From Hyphomicrobiales bacterium (GTDB taxonomy: Bacteria > Pseudomonadota > Alphaproteobacteria > Rhizobiales > Aestuariivirgaceae), in assembly GCA_014380505.1 (NCBI GenBank), contig JACMJT010000505.1, positions 1 through 10,959 on the forward strand: a DNA stretch of 10,959 nucleotides, given 5' to 3'. The translations under genes were made by a program, and so were the position numbers. Position 1 is the stretch's first letter; each line of letters starts with the position of its first letter. Shown piece after piece: positions 5,935-10,959 of the stretch. Below the pieces are notes generated by a model. The model ran no database searches, was not told where the DNA came from, and was given only the letters and a program-made list of their open reading frames with translations.

Positions 5935-7320
5935 ATGATCCTGACGCCGCTTTATATCCGACGGATTTTCACGAGCCTGCTGATGGTTGTCCTGGCCCTC
6001 GTTACGGTGGCGCCGGCGCAAGCTGCCAAACCGCGCGCGGCGGGCCCGCCGCTGATCCGCGATGCGGAAATCGAAGGGCTGATGCGGCTTTACACCCGGC
6101 CGATTTTCAAGGCCGCGGGAATCAATCCGAGTTCGGTGCAGGTCTATCTGATCAACGATTCACGGATCAACGCATTCGTAGCTGGCGGCCAGCGCATCTT
6201 CATTCATACGGGTCTCTTGATGCAGGCCAAAACGCCAAACGAGTTGATCGGCGTTCTGGCCCACGAAACCGGCCACATCGCCGGCGGCCATCTTGCCCGC
6301 CTCGGCAAGGAACTGGACCATGCCAGCGTCACCTCCATCATCGGCATGCTGGTGGGTGCCGCGGCGGCGGTCGGAGGGGCTGCGGCGGGCGAATCCGGCG
6401 CGGCCAAGGCAGGCAGCGGCATCATGATGGGGTCCCAGGGCCTCGCCCAACGCAATGTGCTTGCCTATCAGCGCGTCATGGAAGCCTCGGCCGATCAGGC
6501 GGCGCTCAAATATCTAACCGCCACCGGCCAGTCGGCCAAAGGCATGATCACGCTCTTCGGCAAGCTTGCCAACGAGTCGATTGCCTCGCTGCAGAATGTC
6601 GACCCCTATGTAATGTCGCATCCCATGCCATTCGACCGGATCCGCAATCTCGAGGAAGCCGCGAAGAAAACCCGCTATTTTGACAAGCTCGATCCCCCGG
6701 AAATGGTGTTGCGCCACCAGCTTATGCAAGCCAAGCTCACGGGTTTTCTCGAACCGGCGACGGTGGTGTTCCAGCGCTATCCCAAGAGCGACAATTCGCT
6801 GGCCGGGCGCTATGCCCGGTCCATCGCGATGTTCCGTAAAGGTGATACCAAGAACGCAGTGCCGATCATCGAGAGCCTGACGCGGGACCTGCCGCAGGAC
6901 CCCTATTTCTGGGAACTTCTGGGCCAAGCCCTGCTTGAAGGAGGCGCTCCCGCCAAAGCCGTGCCGCCGCTGAGAAAGGCGGTGGAACTCTTGCCCAGCA
7001 ATGGGCTCATCCAGATTTTACTAGCCCAGGCATTGGTCGCCAGCGGCAGCAAGAACTCTTCCCGGGAGGCTTTGAAGGCGCTGCGGCTTGCCCAGAAGTC
7101 CGAGGGCCAGACGCCTGCCGTCTTCAAATACATGGCCATGGCCTATGGCCAGATCGGCGATGTTCCGCGCGCCGAACTTGCCACGGCGCAGGCAGCCTGG
7201 CTCCAGGGCGACAAGCAGCTGGCGACGCAGAAAGCCAAATCCGCGCAAGGCCGTTTCAAGCAAGGGACGCCGGAGTGGACTCAAGCTAACGATCTTTTGA
7301 ATTTCGCTGGCCGGAACTGA
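5935..7320 (+). CDS. bepA: M48 family periplasmic metalloprotease with TPR-like repeats, BepA type
   Basis: This is a zinc protease and chaperone that in E. coli (BepA, formerly YfgC) assists or degrades stalled outer-membrane proteins at the BAM and LPS-assembly machinery. It has 461 residues. A signal peptide spans 1-30 (ending APAQA), and the M48 peptidase domain runs to about 245. The active site is H110-E-T-G-H114 (LAHETGHIAGGH), with E183 in MEASADQ as the third zinc ligand. H229 (SHPMPFDRI) corresponds to the conserved His that regulates the zinc site in BepA. A Gly/Ala-rich stretch at 140-166 lies between the motifs, where the family has a membrane-facing segment. The C-terminal half (about 285-455) is helical with TPR-like repeats (for example WELLGQALLEGG). 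The ATG at 5935 has GGAGG 7 bases upstream; an open frame from 5827 gives no signal peptide at its end. Confidence 0.93.
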   Translation: MILTPLYIRRIFTSLLMVVLALVTVAPAQAAKPRAAGPPLIRDAEIEGLMRLYTRPIFKAAGINPSSVQVYLINDSRINAFVAGGQRIFIHTGLLMQAKTPNELIGVLAHETGHIAGGHLARLGKELDHASVTSIIGMLVGAAAAVGGAAAGESGAAKAGSGIMMGSQGLAQRNVLAYQRVMEASADQAALKYLTATGQSAKGMITLFGKLANESIASLQNVDPYVMSHPMPFDRIRNLEEAAKKTRYFDKLDPPEMVLRHQLMQAKLTGFLEPATVVFQRYPKSDNSLAGRYARSIAMFRKGDTKNAVPIIESLTRDLPQDPYFWELLGQALLEGGAPAKAVPPLRKAVELLPSNGLIQILLAQALVASGSKNSSREALKALRLAQKSEGQTPAVFKYMAMAYGQIGDVPRAELATAQAAWLQGDKQLATQKAKSAQGRFKQGTPEWTQANDLLNFAGRN

Positions 7321-7375
7321 CATGGACTTGGGCAGGTGTCTCGGGCAAATTGTCCGCTCACGCAAAGAGGATCAC

Positions 7376-8131
7376 ATGACTTCCACTTTTCGCGCCGCGC
7401 TGTTGGCAATTTTCATGCTGTTCGCGCCCGCCACTGCCATGGCGGACGAATTCGATGCCAAGCAGCGCGACGAAATCGGCGCCATCGTTCGCGACTATCT
7501 CCTCAAGAATCCGGAGATACTGATCGAGATGAGCAAGGAACTGGAGAAACGGCAGCAGGTTGCCGAGGACCAGCAGCGTGAGATCGTGGTTTCCGAAAAG
7601 GCCGCCGAACTCTTCCACTCGAAATCCGATTTCGTGGCCGGCAACCCCAAAGGCGATGTCACCATGGTCGAGTTCTTCGATTACAATTGCAGCTGGTGCA
7701 AAAGGGGCATGCCGGAAGTCGTGAATCTGATCGAGGGCGACAAGAATCTGCGCATTGTCCTGAAGGAATTTCCGATTTTCGGCGAGGATTCGGAATATGC
7801 GGCGCACGCCGCACTCGCATCCAACAAGCAGGGTAAATACTGGCAGTTTCATCTTGCCATGCTGGGTCATGAAGGCAAACTCGCCAAGACGGACGTGGAC
7901 GCGATCGCAACCGCCCAGGGGCTCGACCTTGCCTTGCTGAAGAAGGATATGGAATCGCCCGAAATCGCCGAGACAATCGGGCGCAACCAAAAGCTCGCCC
8001 AGGACCTGGCCATCAACGCCACGCCGGCCTTCGTTATCGACCGAAAGGTTATCGTTAGCTATTTGCCGAAAGAGGCGCTTGCCGCGGCGATTAAGGAAAT
8101 CCGGGACGCGGGCGGCTGCACGGTTTGTTGA
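7376..8131 (+). CDS. Periplasmic DsbA/ScsC-like thiol-disulfide oxidoreductase
   Basis: This is a thioredoxin-fold protein that makes or shuffles disulfide bonds in exported proteins, 251 residues. The signal peptide is residues 1-22 (ending ATAMA). Residues 25-65 form a helical N-terminal segment (IVRDYLLKNPEILIEM) like the oligomerisation region of ScsC- and Com1-type proteins, which in ScsC gives a trimeric isomerase. The DsbA-like domain (about 88-245) has the active site C105-S-W-C108 (FFDYNCSWCK) and the cis-Pro loop TPAFV (P217). Unusually, the chain ends GGCTVC, a second CxxC (C248, C251) at the very C-terminus. The ATG at 7376 has AGAGG 6 bases upstream and starts the signal peptide exactly. 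An in-frame ATG at 7322 has no ribosome-binding site. It lies 55 bases after the M48 gene and may share its transcript. Confidence 0.9.
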   Translation: MTSTFRAALLAIFMLFAPATAMADEFDAKQRDEIGAIVRDYLLKNPEILIEMSKELEKRQQVAEDQQREIVVSEKAAELFHSKSDFVAGNPKGDVTMVEFFDYNCSWCKRGMPEVVNLIEGDKNLRIVLKEFPIFGEDSEYAAHAALASNKQGKYWQFHLAMLGHEGKLAKTDVDAIATAQGLDLALLKKDMESPEIAETIGRNQKLAQDLAINATPAFVIDRKVIVSYLPKEALAAAIKEIRDAGGCTVC

Positions 8132-8147
8132 TGGCCGCCGCTCACGC

Positions 8148-8176
8148 TTCCCACTGTCCACGGTTCCCCCTATAAG
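8148..8176 (+). promoter_or_regulatory. Candidate promoter of the aroQ-accB-accC-aat block
   Basis: TTCCCA (8148-8153; four of six bases match TTGACA) and TATAAG (8171-8176; five of six match TATAAT) are separated by exactly 17 bases. The start of transcription would fall near 8183, about 26 bases before the aroQ ATG. TATAAG is the only sequence of this kind in the short gap between the DsbA-like gene and aroQ. Confidence 0.45.
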
Positions 8177-8185
8177 CGAGGGAAC
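8163..8185. promoter_or_regulatory. Inverted repeat around the -10 box before aroQ
   Basis: GTTCCC (8163-8168) and GGGAAC (8180-8185) form a perfect inverted repeat with 11 bases between, and the TATAAG box sits in the middle. Such placement would let a dimeric repressor cover the promoter. As RNA from the upstream gene it would be a 6-bp hairpin with no T-run, so it is a poor terminator. No regulator is encoded nearby. Confidence 0.35.
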
Positions 8186-8208
8186 GCAGTTGGAGCAGCC
8201 CTGAAATC

Positions 8209-8658
8209 ATGCCGCCGGTCCTCGTCCTCAACGGTCCCAATCTCAACTTGCTTGGTACCCGTGAACCCGCGATCTATGGCTCGGAAACGCTCAAGGACGT
8301 GGAGGGCCGCTGTGCAGGCCGGGCCCGGACACTTGGGCTTACCGTCGATTTCCGGCAAACCAACACGGAAGGCGAACTGGTGGGCTGGATCCAGCAGGCG
8401 CATGGGCAGGCCTCCGGGATTGTCATCAACGCCGGCGCCTACACGCACACCTCGATTGCCCTCCATGATGCCCTTCGGGCTTGCAATTTGCCGGTGGTCG
8501 AGGTGCACCTCTCCAATATCTACAAGCGTGAACCGTTCCGGCACCACAGCTATGTGTCGCCCGCCGCCAACGGCGTGATTTGCGGCTTCGGCGGGCATGG
8601 ATACGAACTGGCGATCGAGGCTATCGCCAGCATTCTCAACGCAAACAAGAAGGGTTAG
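8209..8658 (+). CDS. aroQ: Type II 3-dehydroquinate dehydratase
   Basis: It catalyses the third step of the shikimate pathway, dehydrating 3-dehydroquinate to 3-dehydroshikimate, in the cytoplasm; type II enzymes are dodecamers. The 149 residues are the usual family length. The N-terminal signature NGPNLNLLGTREP (8-20) is followed by the catalytic Tyr23 on the mobile lid (IYGS). N74-AGAYTHTS (74-82) and E98-VH100-LSNIYKREPFR (98-111) supply substrate-binding residues and the catalytic His100; R111 is the conserved Arg. The ribosome-binding site is weak: GGAG lies 13 bases before the ATG, though the family N-terminus (VLVLNGPN) supports this start. It heads a tight block with accB 4 bases downstream, a pairing I recall as frequent in alphaproteobacteria. 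Confidence 0.96.
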   Translation: MPPVLVLNGPNLNLLGTREPAIYGSETLKDVEGRCAGRARTLGLTVDFRQTNTEGELVGWIQQAHGQASGIVINAGAYTHTSIALHDALRACNLPVVEVHLSNIYKREPFRHHSYVSPAANGVICGFGGHGYELAIEAIASILNANKKG

Positions 8659-8662
8659 GCGA

Positions 8663-9148
8663 ATGCCCTCGAAGAAGAAACCACCGGCGCGCACTGCCGC
8701 TCCCGATCCGGAATTCGATCTGATCCGGCGCCTGGCCGATATCCTGAATGAAACGGGGCTTTCGGAAATCGAACTCGACCGCAGAGGCGTCAAGGTGCGG
8801 GTGGCGCGGGGAACGACGCACAGTGCCGTGGTTGCGCAACCTGTTCTCACGCACCAGACACCGGCGCCGCAATCCGCGACGGCCGCCCTCGCCAAGGCGG
8901 CCGACGCCGATCATCCGGGCACGATTAAGTCGCCCATGGTTGGCACGGTCTATCGCTCCTCGGCGCCCGGCGTTGCGCCTTTCGTCGACGTGGGCGCGGA
9001 GGTGAAGGAAGGCCAGGTTCTGCTCATCATCGAGGCCATGAAGACGATGAACCAGATTCCAGCGCCCCGCGCCGGCAGGGTCACCCATGTCTTCGTCGAC
9101 AGCGGGCATCCCGTAGAATACGGCGAGCCGCTGGTGGTCATCGAGTAA
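8663..9148 (+). CDS. accB: Biotin carboxyl carrier protein of acetyl-CoA carboxylase
   Basis: This protein carries CO2 on a covalently bound biotin between biotin carboxylase and carboxyltransferase during malonyl-CoA synthesis, the first step of fatty acid synthesis. It has 161 residues. A Lys/Pro-rich start leads into a short helical N-terminal region (LIRRLADILNETGLSEIEL, about 20-38), then an Ala/Pro-rich linker (about 54-83) and the biotinyl domain (about 86-161). Biotin attaches to K127 in EAMKTMNQIPAP; the Thr after the Lys replaces the Met common elsewhere, and I recall that form as usual in alphaproteobacteria. The thumb loop (SSAPGVAPFVDVG, 99-111) is present as in E. coli AccB. The ATG at 8663 follows AAGGG and AGGCG overlapping the aroQ stop. 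accC follows after 3 bases. Confidence 0.97.
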   Translation: MPSKKKPPARTAAPDPEFDLIRRLADILNETGLSEIELDRRGVKVRVARGTTHSAVVAQPVLTHQTPAPQSATAALAKAADADHPGTIKSPMVGTVYRSSAPGVAPFVDVGAEVKEGQVLLIIEAMKTMNQIPAPRAGRVTHVFVDSGHPVEYGEPLVVIE

Positions 9149-9151
9149 TTC

Positions 9152-10495
9152 ATGTTCGACAAGGTCCTCATCGCCAATCGCGGCGAGATCGCGCTGCGGG
9201 TCCTCAGGGCTTGCCGGGAGCTTGGCATTCCCACGGTGGCTGTCCATTCGACTGCCGACGCGGAAGCCATGCATGTGCGGCTGGCGGATGAAAGCGTTTG
9301 CATCGGGCCGCCGCCGGCACGCGACAGTTATCTCAATATACCGGCGATTGTCGCGGCCTGCGAAATCACCGGCGCCGATGCGGTTCATCCCGGTTACGGT
9401 TTCTTGTCCGAGAACGCCCGGTTCGCCCAAATTCTCTCCGAGCATAACATCAAGTTCATCGGCCCAAGTGCCGAACATATCCGCATCATGGGAGACAAGA
9501 TCGAAGCCAAACGCACCGCCGTGGAGCTGGGCATTCCCGTGGTGCCCGGTTCGGAAGGCGGCGTTTCCGATATAGCCGACGCCAAACGCATTGCCCGCGG
9601 CATCGGCTATCCGGTGATCATCAAAGCGACGGCGGGCGGCGGCGGGCGCGGCATGAAGGTGGCGCGCTCGGAAGCCGATCTTGAAACCGCACTCAGCACG
9701 GCCCAGTCGGAAGCCAAGGCGGCCTTCGGCAATGGCGATGTCTATCTTGAGAAGTATCTCGAAAAGCCGCGCCACATCGAAATCCAGGTGCTGGGCGATG
9801 GCAAGGGCCAGGCAGTGCATCTGGGCGAGCGCGATTGCTCGCTGCAACGGCGTCACCAGAAGATTTGGGAAGAGGCCCATTCCCCTGCCCTCAATGGCGC
9901 CCAGCGCGATCAGATCGGACGCCGCGTGGCCGAAGCGATGGCGAAGCTCGGTTATGAAGGGGTGGGAACCATCGAGTTTCTATACGAGGATGGCGAGTTT
10001 TATTTCATCGAAATGAACACCAGGCTTCAGGTCGAGCATCCGGTGACCGAAGCGATCACCGGGCTTGACCTCGTTCAGGAACAGGTCCGCGTGGCGGCGG
10101 GTGCCGAGTTGCAATATAAGCAATCCGACATCGTCTTCGCAGGCCACGCCATCGAATGCCGCATCAATGCGGAGAACCCCACGACCTTCGCGCCATCGCC
10201 CGGCCGGGTCGACGCCGTTCATTTTCCCGGTGGCCTCGGCTGCCGGGTCGATTCGGCTCTCTATGCCGGTTACGTCATACCGCCCTATTACGACAGCCTC
10301 ATCGGCAAGCTCATCGTCTCGGGCAAATCACGCACCGAATGCATGATGCGGCTCAGGCGCGCGCTTGGCGAATTCGTCATCGAAGGCATCGAGACGACAA
10401 TTCCGCTGTTCCAGCAATTGCTGACGGAACCGGATATTATCAACGGCCATTATGATATCCATTGGCTGGAGCACTATCTCGCCCGGAACGTCTGA
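9152..10495 (+). CDS. accC: Biotin carboxylase subunit of acetyl-CoA carboxylase
   Basis: This ATP-grasp enzyme carboxylates the biotin on AccB using bicarbonate and ATP. At 447 residues it has standard length. The N-terminal domain opens with [15 protein letters not shown] (2-16). ATP-binding lysines are K116 and K159, with the glycine-rich loop GGGGRGM at 162-168. H235-Q-K237, E287 in [14 protein letters not shown]289 and R291 correspond to the E. coli catalytic residues (numbered one higher there). The C-terminal domain carries AIECRINAE (333-341). No good ribosome-binding site precedes the ATG, and it begins 3 bases after the accB stop, so translation is probably coupled to accB. The stop codon shares a base with the aat start (TGATG). 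accA and accD are not in the window, as is usual. Confidence 0.97.
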   Translation: MFDKVLIANRGEIALRVLRACRELGIPTVAVHSTADAEAMHVRLADESVCIGPPPARDSYLNIPAIVAACEITGADAVHPGYGFLSENARFAQILSEHNIKFIGPSAEHIRIMGDKIEAKRTAVELGIPVVPGSEGGVSDIADAKRIARGIGYPVIIKATAGGGGRGMKVARSEADLETALSTAQSEAKAAFGNGDVYLEKYLEKPRHIEIQVLGDGKGQAVHLGERDCSLQRRHQKIWEEAHSPALNGAQRDQIGRRVAEAMAKLGYEGVGTIEFLYEDGEFYFIEMNTRLQVEHPVTEAITGLDLVQEQVRVAAGAELQYKQSDIVFAGHAIECRINAENPTTFAPSPGRVDAVHFPGGLGCRVDSALYAGYVIPPYYDSLIGKLIVSGKSRTECMMRLRRALGEFVIEGIETTIPLFQQLLTEPDIINGHYDIHWLEHYLARNV

Positions 10496-10959
10496 TGAGC
10501 AGCACGATCACACCGCAGATCCTGTTGCGGGCCTACGCGGCAGGCATTTTTCCGATGGCGGAGAACGCCGAGGATGCGGCACTCTACTGGGTTGAACCGG
10601 AGGAGCGTGGCATCATCCCGCTTGATGGACTGCACATCTCGCATTCCTTGCGCAAGACGGTGCGGCGGCGGATTTTCGAGGTGAAGATCGATTGCAATTT
10701 TCCCGCAGTGATCGCCGCCTGTGCCGAAAAAGCACCAGACCGGGCCAGCACATGGATCAACGGACGCATCCGCAGCCTCTATACGCAATTGCATCGCATG
10801 GGCGCTTGCCACAGCGTCGAATGCTGGGCGGACGGGCAGTTGCTGGGCGGTCTTTACGGTGTCCGCATCGGTGCGGTGTTCTTCGGCGAGAGCATGTTCT
10901 CGCGCGCCACCGATGCCAGCAAGGTGGCACTGGTCCATCTCGTAGCAAGGCTCAATGCC
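10495..10959 (+). CDS. aat: Leucyl/phenylalanyl-tRNA-protein transferase (3' end cut off by window)
   Basis: This cytoplasmic enzyme transfers Leu or Phe from aminoacyl-tRNA to the N-terminus of proteins that begin with Arg or Lys, marking them for ClpS/ClpAP degradation. The first 155 residues are visible. Family motifs are [11 protein letters not shown] (13-23), [13 protein letters not shown] (29-41), [13 protein letters not shown] (109-121) and the GNAT-fold signature [18 protein letters not shown] (127-144). It begins [14 protein letters not shown], the typical N-terminus. The ATG overlaps the accC stop by one base (TGATG), so it is almost surely in the same transcript. The frame is open to the last base of the window, so only the C-terminal part is missing. 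Confidence 0.95.
   Translation, partial: MSSTITPQILLRAYAAGIFPMAENAEDAALYWVEPEERGIIPLDGLHISHSLRKTVRRRIFEVKIDCNFPAVIAACAEKAPDRASTWINGRIRSLYTQLHRMGACHSVECWADGQLLGGLYGVRIGAVFFGESMFSRATDASKVALVHLVARLNA

Noticed and set aside
8636..9880. Open frame of 414 codons on the minus strand opposite accB and accC
   Set aside because: It lies fully over clear core genes, is rich in His/Arg/Ala as shadows are, and shows no domain.

Overview
The window reads as chromosomal DNA of a GC-rich alphaproteobacterium, most likely from or near the Rhizobiales. The grounds are an RNase E whose S1 domain is split by a long charged insert and which ends in a GWW motif, an AMIN-type amidase divergent from it, and the downstream order M48 protease - DsbA-like - aroQ - accB - accC - aat. 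As far as I recall, this neighbourhood is common in that class, but I could not check it here. I see no insertion sequence, phage gene, CRISPR array, tRNA or rRNA.

Layout. Positions 1-1132 (minus strand) hold two subunits of a periplasmic molybdenum aldehyde oxidase of the PaoABC type: a Tat-exported 2Fe-2S subunit and, overlapping it by ATGA, an FAD subunit that runs off the left edge. The large molybdenum subunit should lie outside. Upstream of this pair is a GGAAC-N16-GGTT element close to the alphaproteobacterial EcfG stress promoter. Positions 1438-2709 (minus) encode an AmiC-type cell-wall amidase. A 524-base divergent region follows; its right part looks like a long, heavily structured leader for rne (3234-5801, plus).

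From rne onward everything is on the plus strand: a BepA-type M48 protease with TPR-like repeats (5935-7320), a periplasmic DsbA/ScsC-like thiol-disulfide protein (7376-8131), then a tight block of aroQ, accB, accC and aat (8209 to the right edge) with gaps of 4 and 3 bases and a one-base overlap. A good promoter candidate sits just before aroQ.

How the genes work together. Three products act in the envelope: the amidase cuts peptidoglycan, the M48 protease handles outer-membrane protein quality control, and the thiol protein handles disulfide formation or isomerisation. RNase E drives RNA turnover in the cytoplasm. The last block supplies aromatic precursors (AroQ), malonyl-CoA (AccB, AccC) and N-end-rule tagging (Aat). 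Most of the window is ordinary core genome. I do not see a convincing new system. The points most worth a second look are the structured rne leader, the charge-block tail of RNase E with its GWW end, the stress-type promoter before the oxidase, and the extra C-terminal CxxC of the DsbA-like protein.
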